DNA from: Emiliania huxleyi CCMP1516
Taxonomy: Eukaryota; Haptophyta; Isochrysidales; Noelaerhabdaceae
Assembly: GCF_000372725.1 (NCBI RefSeq)
Contig: NW_005195441.1
Span: 180,265-239,244 of the forward strand
Direction: 5' to 3'
DNA length: 58,980 bases
This document shows positions 50,839 through 58,980 of this stretch, piece by piece. A program made the translations under genes and the position numbers. How positions within the stretch are numbered: position 1 is the first letter of the stretch; each line of letters begins with the position of its first letter. The notes under the pieces were generated by a model. That model saw only the letters and a list, made by a program, of their open reading frames with translations, ran no database searches and was not told the origin of the DNA.

Positions 50839-51623
50839 ATGCTCACTCTCAGCTCTCCTTTCGCCGCGGCCTTCGCCGCGCCCGGCCTTGCCGCCGCCTC
50901 GCTGCGCACGCGCCCGGCGCTCATGCAGGAGGCCGCCGTTGCCGAGCCAGAGCCAGTCGCGCCGCCGCCGTTCGACCCCAAGGCGTGCTTACGTCACCGC
51001 CATCGCCCAGCCTCGCACCGCTCTCTATTTCTCACCTTCGCGACGCCCCCTCACCCTCGCGACGCCCGCTGCGCCAGGCGTTCGCCCAGACCCTGCCCGG
51101 CATCACCGCGCCGTTCGGCTTCTTCGACCCGGCCGGCTTCTGCTCCTCGGATGGCGCCTCCAACGAGCAGGTCTCCGAGGGCAAGGTCCGCTTCTACCGC
51201 GAGGTGGAGCTCAAGCACGGCCGCGTCGCCATGCTCGCGGCGCTCGGCTTCCCGGTCGCGGAGCAGTTCCACCCCTTGTTCGCGACTGACGACGCGCCCA
51301 GCTTCTCCGCCTTCCAGCAGACGCCGCTGCAGACCTTCTGGCCGGTGGTCGTGGGCGTCATCGCTGTGATCGAGGTCTTCTCAGTCTTCACATTCGAGAA
51401 CCCGGCGAGCCGCGACGCGGACGGCAACCCCGCGCAGCCGTGGACCATCAAGAAGGACCACGTCGCGGGCGACCTCGGCTTCGACCCGCTCGGCCTCAAG
51501 CCGACGGACGCCGCCGGCCTCGCCGAGATGCAGACCAAGGAGCTCAACAACGGGCGCCTCGCCATGATCGCCATCGCCGGAATGGTGGTCCAGGAGGGCA
51601 TCACGGGCTCCAAGCTCTTCTGA
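50839..51623 (+). CDS. light-harvesting chlorophyll a/c (fucoxanthin-type) protein
   Basis: Thylakoid antenna protein, 229 residues. Exons 50839-50982 and 51078-51623 join across a GC-AG intron (AAG|GCGTGC to CCAG|GCG), giving FDPKAFAQTLPGITAPFGFF. The N-terminus (MLTLSSPFAAAFAAPGLAAA) is a plastid-targeting leader. Helix 1 has EVELKHGRVAMLAALGF (Glu92, His95, Arg97) and helix 3 has KELNNGRLAMIAIAGM (Glu203, Asn206, Arg208), the paired chlorophyll-binding salt bridges of the family. Helix 2 is FWPVVVGVIAVIEVFSVFTF. DHVAGDLGFDPLGLKP precedes helix 3 as usual. Complete, with normal length. This is the best single indicator of a photosynthetic chromist host. Confidence 0.93.
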
Positions 51624-52619
51624 GCGCGTGCTCAACCGGCCTCTTCGCTCTGGAGCGGGTGCGACGCGTGTGTCCCCGCCCGGCGCTAACCGCCCGCGGC
51701 TCGGCTGCTGACGCGCCCTCGAGAGCCCGCGATCTATTTCCATGTCGTGTGTTTGTGTCCTTGTTCGTACACCTACGCTCCGTGTTTGCCCCGGCTGCGA
51801 CCCAGCAGCATCTTTCCACGTCCTCGTGGGGCGCCTCATGTCCGCACGCTCACCTCGCTCGACGCGGCGTCCCGGCTGCCTCCCGGTCCCGCCGCCCCGG
51901 CCCCCCCCGCCCGGAGTCCCCCGCCTCACGCCTCACCGCTCACGAGGCGCGCGACACCGAATACATTCGCGAGAGACGCACCGGTCCTAAATTACAGAAG
52001 ACACTGATCGCTGTCATCACAGGCCGCTCGATGTGTTGTGTGTACCCCAGGGTTGGGGCGGTGACAATCGCTGCTGTCCGCTCGCCCTCTCCCACCTCCG
52101 GCGGCCTCCCCCAAAATAAATCCTCGCCACAAATGCAGTTGCCAACGCCTCCTTGCGCTCGCCGACCGCAGCCGCGGCCCCGACGGAGGACCGCGGGGTG
52201 GCCACCGCGGCGTGGCGTCGCTCTCAGATGGCGAGCCGCGAGTCGGGCTGGCTCCCAACCACCTGCGAGCAGAGCCAGGAGACGGCGTCGGCCGGGACGG
52301 GGAAAGGAGGGGGAGGGTGCGCGCCGAGCGGCGGCGGCGCGCGCCTTTGGGCGGTAGCGTCCGTCCACCGCGGGCAGCGGCCTGCTCGGGTCGTACGCGA
52401 GGTACTCGTCCTCTGACGACTGGCCTGCGCGCTCCCGGGAGGCCGTGGTGGCGGCTCCGGGGGGGTGGCGGCCCCGCACCGGTGCAGAGAGGAGCTCGCT
52501 CGCCCGCCGCCACCGTCGCCAACGGTGCCGTCGCCGTCCAACCTCGGCCCCCTCTCTCGGCCAGACCTCGGCCAGATCTCGGCCCCCTCTCTCTCGGCCA
52601 GACCTCGGCCCACTCTCGG
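51624..52619. other. no gene recognised
   Basis: Between the antenna gene and the coiled-coil gene. The right part (52550-52625) carries several CTCGGCCAGAC units in the style of the intronic CCGAGAT arrays, so unresolved 3' exons of the minus-strand gene could extend here. Confidence 0.4.
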
Positions 52620-54696
52620 CTAGATCTCGCCAAACGGGTCGTCGTCGTCCGACACCTCGCCGCCGTACTCCGCCGCCCCGCCGCTGTAGTCCGCCGCCGC
52701 CTCGCCCTGCGCCTGCGGCGGCGGCGCAACCGCGCCGCCCACCATCGCCGCCTGGATCCGCGACCGCTCGGCGGCCGTCACTGCGTACTCGAGCGCCTCG
52801 GCGTGCTTGCCCGTCGCCTGCGCGACCGCCCTCCGGGACGTGTCATGGACGTGTCGCGCGGCGGGGAACCGCCGCCCGCCGGTCGCGCCTCGGCGTGCGC
52901 GAGCCTCATCACGATCTCGGGTGATCTCGGGCACATCTCGGGCACATCTCGGGCACATCTCGGGGCATCTCGGGCACATCTCGGGTGATCTCGGGCACAT
53001 CTCGGGCACATCTCGGGCACATCTCGGGTGATCTCGGGTACATCTCGGGCACATCTCGGGCACATCTCGGGTGATCTCGGGTACATCTCGGGCACATCTC
53101 GGGCACATCTCGGACACATCTCGGACACATCTCGGACACATCTCGGGTGATCTCGGGTGCATCTCGGGTGGTCGCGCCTCGGCGTGAGAGAGCCACGCGA
53201 GGCGGCACGCCTAGCGAACCGTTGTCGCGGACGTGTTGCGGACGTGTCGTGGACGTGTCGCGGACGTGTTGCGGACGTGTCTCGGACCGCCTCGGCGGAT
53301 CTCGGCGGATCTCGGCGCATCTCGGCGGAGCTCGCCTCGAGGTGCGCCTCGAGCGCCTCCTCCTCCTCCTTGCAGACCACGATCGCCATCGCCTTTGTGT
53401 ACTGGCCCGTCTCGGTAAAGTACTTGAGCCACGCGGTGCGCTGCTGCTCCTGCTCGGCGTCGTCGCCTGCAGCACACGCTCAGAGGCGGCTCGGAGAAGG
53501 GCCGGGGGGGGAAAGGGGCCGGAAAAGAGCTCCGCGGCGCCGCCGCCTACGCCCTCTCGCACCTCGACCTTGCCACAAGCTGAGCGCGCGGGCGGCTGCT
53601 CCGGCTCCGCGCCGGCGCCGTCCGGTGCGGCGGCCACAGCAAGCTTGACGGGAGGGGGCGGCGGCGCGGCGGCGGCGGCGCCGAACGCCTCGATGTCGAC
53701 GCTGCGAGAGCTGACGGCGGCGGCGCCTGCTGCGGGCGCGACGCGGCCGGCGGCGGGACAAGCGCCGTTCGGAGGGGCGTCGGGCGCCTGCGGTTCCGTC
53801 AGGGGCGCGGCCGCTGGAAGAGTGAGTCCCTCCGGACATGCCGTGGGCGTGTCGTGGGCGTGTCTGGCCCGCCTGAGCCGCGATGTGCCCGCCGCCCCCC
53901 GCCGCCGACGCGGCGACCGCGGCGTCTGCGCGCGCCTCCGCCGCCGCCAGCGCGGCCTTCGTCTCGCTGAGCTGCGCGGCGAGGCAGGCGGCGGTGAGGG
54001 GAGGGGGCGGCGGGGAGGGGGGCGGGGCGGAGGCCAGGGAGAAGAAACGAGAAGGGGGGGGGGGGGGGGGGGGTAAGTAAGAAAAAAAAAAACCCGTGCA
54101 AAAAAGGTTGGGGGGAAAGCCCCTCTCCTTGGCCCCCCAGTCTGGGCGAATCCCCGGCCCCGCCGCCGCCTCGGCCGCCGTGGCCACGTCCGCGACCCGC
54201 CGCGCCTAGTCTCGGCGCATCTCGGCTCACCTCGCCGCGCACCGGCCTGCCCTGGACCCGCCTCCGCCACCCGCCGCGCCTAGCCGAGACGCGTCATGGC
54301 GTGTCGTTGCCGTGCCACCTTCCGCCTCGGGACACTCGCCCACTAGCCGCCACGCCTCCGCCGCCTCAACCGCGGCGCGGTGCGCCTGCGGGACATGCCC
54401 CGGACGTGTCGTGGACGTGTCATGGACATGGCCTCCGCCGCGGCTATCTCGCCTCGCCTGTATCTCGGCTGTATCTCGGCTGTATCTCGGCTACATCTCG
54501 CCTCCGCCGCCCGGCGCATCTCCCCCTCGAGCTCCGCCAGCCGCCGCTCCGACGCCGCCAGCTCCTCCTGCAGCGCCTCGGCCCTCCTACACGCGGCCAC
54601 CGACGCGCGTCTCGTGCACACACACCCAAGAGGGGTCCCCCCCCTCCTGCCCCTCGGCCGTCCTCCTCTCCGCCCCGTCTTCGGCCGCCGGCTCGC

Positions 54697-54737
<41 letters not shown>

Positions 54738-55504
54738 TCCCCGGCCGCCTCCCCGGCCGCCGCGTCCCTCGCCGCCTCCGCCTCCGCCCGCGCCGCCTCC
54801 GCCTCCGCCCTCGCTCCTTCCGAGGATGTCAGCGCCGCCTCTGCAGCGGCCAGCGCCGCCGCGAGCTCCTCGAGCCGGCGGTCTGGGGTCGGCGCGTCGG
54901 CGCACGAGGCGGAGTCTTGCCCCGGCTGCTTGGAGGAGGCGGCGTCGAGCTCCGCCTCGGTCGCCGCCAGCGCCTGCTGCAGCCGCGCCTGTGTGTCGGC
55001 GAGGCACCGGCGTCAGGCGCGCATAGCGGAGACTTGGTGGGAGGAGCCGCGGGCGGCGGCGGCGGGGGCGAGGTGCGCCGTCTCCGCCTCCCGCTCGGAG
55101 AAGGCGGTCTCGAGCGTCGCCAGTGCCTCCTCGCGCGTCTCGATCTCCTCGCTCTGCGTGGCGACCCGCTCCTCCAGCGCTCTCACAGACGCCTGCAGCG
55201 CCGCCTGCGCCTCGACCGCCTCGGCCGCCTCAGTCCGCGCCTGCCTGGCGTCGGCGAGCGCCTCCTCGGCGCGTGCGTACGCGGCGGCGAGCTCCTCGTT
55301 CGCCTTGGCCTGCGCCTCGCGCGCCTCCGCGTGCGCCCCCAGCAGCTGCACGGTGAGCGCTTCGTTGGTCGGCGTCGGAGCTTCGTCCGCTCGCGTCGCC
55401 GGCTTGGGCGAGGGCTGCGGCGTGCCCGTGTTGGGCGTCGAGGCGGCAGGCGCCGCGTACGGATCCTTCTTCTTCTTCTTGAGCGCCTTTGGGACGAGAC
55501 CCAT
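52620..55504 (-). CDS. long coiled-coil protein, multi-exon
   Basis: Starts at ATG 55504 (MGLVPKALKKKKKDPYAAP). Exon 1 to about 55090 encodes a heptad-rich helix (LLGAHAEAREAQAKANEELA, then ALEERVATQSEEIETREEAL). Further coiled-coil exons appear near 55003-54700 (ARLQQALAATEAELDAASSK), 54600-54520 (ACRRAEALQEELAASERRLA), 53990-53900 (LAAQLSETKAALAAAEARAD), an acidic/proline-rich stretch at 53720-53560, and at 53470-53340 TAWLKYFTETGQYTKAMAIV. The last exon (about 52830-52620) reads HAEALEYAVTAAERSRIQAA and ends EVSDDDDPFGEI. Exon 1 may leave through a GC donor (ACG|GCGCAC). Introns are filled with CCGAGAT arrays. It resembles golgins or centrosomal proteins only in general form; no family domain is seen. 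Exon borders are approximate. Confidence 0.5.
52912..53170 (-). repeat. CCGAGAT(GTGCC) intronic satellite array
   Basis: About 21 units on the plus strand, ATCTCGGGCACA (12 bp) and ATCTCGGGTG (10 bp) in irregular order, within the coiled-coil gene. A second array of 12-mers with GGACGTGT cores follows at 53221-53285. Confidence 0.9.
54453..54510 (-). repeat. ATCTCGGCTGT array
   Basis: Four to five units of GTATCTCGGCT, another CCGAGAT-type array between coiled-coil exons. Confidence 0.7.
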
Positions 55505-55942
55505 GTCAGTGCCAAAGTCGGTCGACTCGGCGGAACACACAGCGGGCAGACACAGAGAGAGCCGTTGAGCCAGCGTGCGTTTCTTTTTGAGCTACCTTAG
55601 ACGAAGGCGGACACAGGCGGACACAGTTACGGCGGCCGGGCGAGTAAAGTTTTCTCAGGGGGAAACTGTCTGGGAAAAGGATGCTTTTCGCTGCACATGC
55701 TGAAGCTTTGAATAGCAGGCGTGGACTGTACTCGCCAGGGCGGCGGCGCAGTTAGATTATTGCTTGCGTTTATTTTCAGTATTTTCTTTCTCGATTTGCG
55801 GAGCCCGGCGGGCTAGGCAATCGCCAGCACTAGCAGCGGGAGCCGCAGCAGCGTCATTTTGCAGCCGCAGCCGTAACCGCTGCGGCATCGGCAGCAGCGG
55901 CTCATAGTAGGCGGGCCGGGCAGGCGGCTCCCGCTCTGCGAC

Positions 55943-56713
55943 ATGGCGCCACGCGCGGCGCAGGCGATGATCACGGCCGCCGCCGCGCTCCTCCTCATCG
56001 GCCAGGCGATGCGCCACCGGCCGCTCGAGCTGCGCCGCCAGCTGAGGGAGGTGGACGCGCCCGCTGTGGGCGCTTTGGAGCCCGCCGCATCCGCAGTCGC
56101 GCCTGCGGCGGCCCGGCGGTCCTCGCCGCCACCCGCGAACCGGCCGCCTCCGCCTTTGCCGCCTCCGGCTCCAAGGCCTCCCTCGGAGCTGGCCTTGAGA
56201 TCGGCGGCCGACCCGAGCTGCAACCCGACGCCGCACGCTGGCTTCTCGGGCGGCTCGCTCAACTGGGGGATGAGCTTCCACGTCGGCACCGCGCAGGAGT
56301 GCTGCGACGCGTGCAAGGCGCACGCGCGGGTCTGCGGCGCTCCCGGCGCCGGCGGCCGGGTCTACCTGAACCGCAGCTGGGAGGGGAAGGTGAGCGCGGA
56401 GCGGTGCGCCAAGACGATGACCTCCAACGAGCTCGGCACGCACGCCGCGCAGGCGTGCAACGTGTTTGTCTTTTGCCCGACGCCGCCGAGCGCGGGCGGC
56501 CTCTGCTGGTCGAACGACGTGTGGAACCACTCATCGGGCGAGTGCTGGCTCAAGAGCCAGGCGGCGCCGCAGCGGCCGCACGCGGGCGCCTTTGGCGCCT
56601 ACCCGGACGCGTACCGCAAGAAGCACCGCACCGCCCCTGAAAAGGTGCAGTGGATGAGCGGCGCGCTGCACCCGGGGCCAGTCACCGTGGACGGGCCGCA
56701 CTGGCACTGGTAG
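55943..56713 (+). CDS. secreted or type II membrane protein with a PAN/Apple-like cysteine domain
   Basis: 256 residues, single exon. A hydrophobic segment near the N-terminus (MITAAAALLLIGQAMRH) is a signal or anchor. A proline-rich linker (about residues 55-80) leads to the cysteine domain: HVGTAQECCDACKAHARVCG, then QACNVFVFCPTPPSAGGLCW and NHSSGECWLKSQAAP. The CCxxC at the helix, C-N-x-F-x-F and E-C-W-L-K spacing match PAN/Apple folds that bind protein or sugar. The protein ends GPVTVDGPHWHW. Several copies of such proteins are common in algal secretomes and often sit beside glycan enzymes, but no such neighbour is seen here. Confidence 0.65.
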   Translation: MAPRAAQAMITAAAALLLIGQAMRHRPLELRRQLREVDAPAVGALEPAASAVAPAAARRSSPPPANRPPPPLPPPAPRPPSELALRSAADPSCNPTPHAGFSGGSLNWGMSFHVGTAQECCDACKAHARVCGAPGAGGRVYLNRSWEGKVSAERCAKTMTSNELGTHAAQACNVFVFCPTPPSAGGLCWSNDVWNHSSGECWLKSQAAPQRPHAGAFGAYPDAYRKKHRTAPEKVQWMSGALHPGPVTVDGPHWHW

Positions 56714-56836
56714 CCCAGGCGGAAGGGACGGGCCGAGGAGCACGATAGGGGCGCCCGCCGGCGCGCGCTCAGCACAGTGTCGACCCGTAGCACAGAACCT
56801 TCAGAAGTCGGGGGAGAGAGAGCGAGCGAGCGAGCG

Positions 56837-56837
<1 letters not shown>

Positions 56838-56917
<80 letters not shown>

Positions 56918-56932
56918 GAGCGAGAGAGAGTG
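56838..56932. repeat. (AG)n microsatellite
   Basis: About 45 AG units, preceded by AGCG units and followed by degenerate AGAGTCAGAG repeats to about 56965. Confidence 0.97.
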
Positions 56933-56965
56933 CAGAGAGAGAGAGTCAGAGAGCGAGGGAGACTT

Positions 56966-57426
56966 TGCGTGTCTCAGAGCGTGTGGTTTTTCTTGTTGCG
57001 CGGCGCCCGGGCACCGCCACGCCTCGTGATTTTTGCTATATACACATAGAGCCGTATCTGCACGTCTCACAGTCTCTCACTCTCATGCTTTGTCCTTTGA
57101 TGCTAACACGTAACAGCTAAGGTGCATATTCGATATTGCCTTATGTTATCCTCGGAAAAAAAATCCAGACGAACGAGCTGGTCCGCTCCTACAGGTGAGA
57201 GGCAACACAACTCAAATTTTGATGAGCCTGCTCATTACGAGACTCCGCAGGAGAAACCCCTCCCCCCAGAGACAATAAACACAAGGGAGAGGTGGGTGGG
57301 TCACAGAAAGACTGCGGCCGCCAGCAACTGAGCGTCTCGCTGGCGGACGGGGAGAACACAACGAAGGGACGTCCGAAACGCAACACAATAGAAGGGACGC
57401 ACGCACGTCCATCACTAAGATGAGAT
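56966..57426. other. no gene recognised
   Basis: AT-richer than the surroundings, with a run of A at about 57157. Probably the 3' flanks of the convergent genes on either side. Confidence 0.5.
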
Positions 57427-58104
57427 CTACTCCCTCAGAAACGCGGCGACCGCCTTGGCGATGAGTTTCATATTGTCTCCACGTGGATCCGGATGGTCTG
57501 GCTGGAGCCACGGATGGGAGATCACGAGGATGCGAAGCCCGTTATTCCGGACCTGGCTCATCTTGCGGAAGTCAGGGAATTTGACGCAGGCAGCCGGGAA
57601 GCGCTGATGAATCTCCTGACGCCGCGGCATGCGCGAGTGGTTCGAGGCAAATTGGACGAACCAGCGAGCATCAATGAGCTGCACGGCGCTGAAGCCGAGC
57701 GAAGGCACGACGCAAAGCGCAGGCTCGAGGCTAAGCCCGTTCATCTGGAGCCATTCCGAGCCAGCGGGCAAGTGCTCGAGCGACGCACACGCTGCTTCGA
57801 TCTCGACGAGCGCGCTGTCCATGAGCGCCTTCGCCGGATCACCACGATTGGCCGCAGGGAACCCTTCCGCCGCAGGACCGGGGCGCGGCTCTAAGCGCGA
57901 TGCAGCGAGAGCGCGGGCCATCTGTTCCTCCTCGTACATGGCTGCCGACGCGGCGAGGGCGTGAGCGTACTCGTCCTGCTCTTGCGTTTCCGGTGCCGGC
58001 TGGTCCTCGCGTTGCATTTGGGCCCGCACCTCGGCCTCAGATATGCCCAGACCCTGTGCGATGTCCCGGATGTCCTTCACCGTATGGGACCGATTGGCCG
58101 ACAT
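57427..58104 (-). CDS. uncharacterised protein with UIM-like helix and SHPW-HPDP motif
   Basis: 225 residues from ATG 58104 (MSANRSHTVKDIRDIAQGLG). The first part is helical; DEYAHALAASAAMYEEEQMA then RALAAS looks like one or two ubiquitin-interacting-type helices (acidic patch, Ala/Leu, Ala, Ser). The C-terminal third has a compact region with FVQFASNHSRMPRRQEI and RILVISHPWLQPDHPDPRGD, followed by a helix NMKLIAKAVAAFLRE at which the frame stops. The SHPW/HPDP-x-G motif recalls a widespread protist domain in which more sequence follows. The DNA just beyond the stop continues in another frame (GVDLILVMDVRASLL), so the gene may be truncated by a frame change near 57430. Confidence 0.45.
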   Translation of the reverse strand: MSANRSHTVKDIRDIAQGLGISEAEVRAQMQREDQPAPETQEQDEYAHALAASAAMYEEEQMARALAASRLEPRPGPAAEGFPAANRGDPAKALMDSALVEIEAACASLEHLPAGSEWLQMNGLSLEPALCVVPSLGFSAVQLIDARWFVQFASNHSRMPRRQEIHQRFPAACVKFPDFRKMSQVRNNGLRILVISHPWLQPDHPDPRGDNMKLIAKAVAAFLRE

Positions 58105-58465
58105 AGGCCCGCGCCATTGGAGAGATGGCGCGAGACACACGAGATTCTGTAACGACACGAGACTCCACCTCCTCACCCAGGATTCCAGAATTTCCAGAAA
58201 CCAAAAAGGAAAAAGGACATTGTGGGGGGAAGGGAGTCCCGCCGGGTTCCCCTGCGAGAGCGCGAGAGTAACCCCAAGAGGGCTGAAGATGAGCGGTGCG
58301 CGCACAGGGGGGGGTCGGCGTGGACGGGGCGAGGAACGCGCCGCGCGGGGCGCCGCCTCACCGGCCCAAGTGGCGCAGGGTGAGGCGGCGAGAACCGAGC
58401 GAGCACGTGAGCCCCGTGGCTCCAACCGGGCCCTTCCCTTTTTGAGCAGGTGTGCCGCCGCGCGA

Positions 58466-58600
58466 GCGACGCTCCGAGATCGCCCGAGATAGCGCAGCGC
58501 GGCCCCGAGAAGCGAGATCGCCCGAGATAGCGCGAGATCGCCCGAGATTGCGCGGCGCGGCCCGAGATCGCGCACCTCGGCATATCTCGGCTAGGTGGAT
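58466..58600. repeat. CCGAGAT-type array
   Basis: GATCGCCCGAGATAGCGC-like units, at least six, ending in CTCGGCATATCTCGGCTAGG. Same motif family as the intronic arrays elsewhere, suggesting an intron of an unresolved gene here. Confidence 0.7.
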
Positions 58601-58881
58601 GGGTTGGGAGCGAGGGGGCGGAAGTGTTCAGTGCGGTAGATGGCGAGCTCGGGGCGCGTGAGCCGGACTTGGGGGCCGGACGGCTTTCATTTTCTCTCTG
58701 CGTTGTTGAGCCAGGACTCAACATACTCGACTTGCAATCCCAAACTGTCACTCCCCGCCACACTCCGGCGCCGCGTCGGCAACATGGGAGCACGTCCACC
58801 GCCACTTCGCGAGGTCGCAGCGCTGTTGTCGCCCAAAACGCCGCCTATCTATCCCTCTGGCGGGCCAAAGATCGACGGCTC

Positions 58882-58920
58882 GACGGGCGCATGGAGGCAT
58901 CACGTCTCCATGCGCCCGTC
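58882..58920. repeat. perfect 15-bp stem with 9-base loop
   Basis: GACGGGCGCATGGAG, loop GCATCACGT, CTCCATGCGCCCGTC. Could be a terminator-like or structured RNA hairpin; no gene end is assigned next to it. Confidence 0.6.
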
Positions 58921-58980
58921 TCAAGTCGAGGAAGCCAGTCTGCGGCGACCACAGGCACAGCGCTCACCGGACACCGCAAG

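Overview
The window is nuclear DNA of a GC-rich, intron-bearing alga, most likely a haptophyte or a close chromist relative. This rests on a fucoxanthin/chlorophyll a/c-type light-harvesting protein, compact GC-rich genes, and very frequent GC-AG introns whose exon joins are confirmed by conserved protein families. No bacterial signals (operons, Shine-Dalgarno sites, CRISPR arrays) were seen.

Layout. 1-2259 (-): the membrane protein VMP1 in at least nine exons, running off the left edge. 2341-2560 (-): an EF-hand exon with a myristoylation-type start. 2760-3678 (-): a secreted lipocalin. 3.7-7.3 kb: repeats, no gene recognised. 7366-8079 (+): a GILT-like thiol reductase, then a broken GNAT. 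8586-13180: a tyrosine-recombinase element with split direct repeats and no reverse transcriptase. 13528-17757 (-): EDC4/VARICOSE, the mRNA-decapping scaffold. 17.9-18.6 kb: the 3' end of a LINE. 19298-20623 (+): a nucleotide-sugar transporter. 20.6-25.3 kb: an AP2-like ORF, repeats and a long CA tract. 25359-27621 (+): a secreted protein of unknown family interrupted by a 1.5-kb terminal-inverted-repeat element. 29750-32183 (-): a multi-AP2 protein with an internal tandem duplication. 32.5-39.5 kb: two Ty1/copia elements of one family, one nested inside the other. 41-43.3 kb (-): a SET-domain protein and an arylamine N-acetyltransferase. 45847-46773 (-): a JmjC/cupin-like protein. 48380-50032 (+): a cysteine-repeat membrane protein. 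50839-51623 (+): the light-harvesting protein. 52620-55504 (-): a coiled-coil protein. 55943-56713 (+): a PAN/Apple-like secreted protein. 57427-58104 (-): an uncharacterised protein.

The host genes do not form a pathway; they are ordinary dispersed eukaryotic genes (autophagy/ER, decapping, Golgi transport, photosynthesis, transcription, secretion). The most interesting material is the DNA between and inside them. (1) The split-direct-repeat recombinase element lacks reverse transcriptase. (2) A TIR element sits in a coding exon, and its precise removal with one 4-bp target-site copy restores the reading frame. (3) Two VMP1 introns carry 11-bp arrays flanked by duplicated exon ends, and the array unit resembles one inside the TIR element. 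(4) Arrays built on CCGAGAT fill introns of several genes. (5) A TATA-like promoter cassette occurs three times. All calls are by reading; exon joins are supported only by protein-family continuity and frame.
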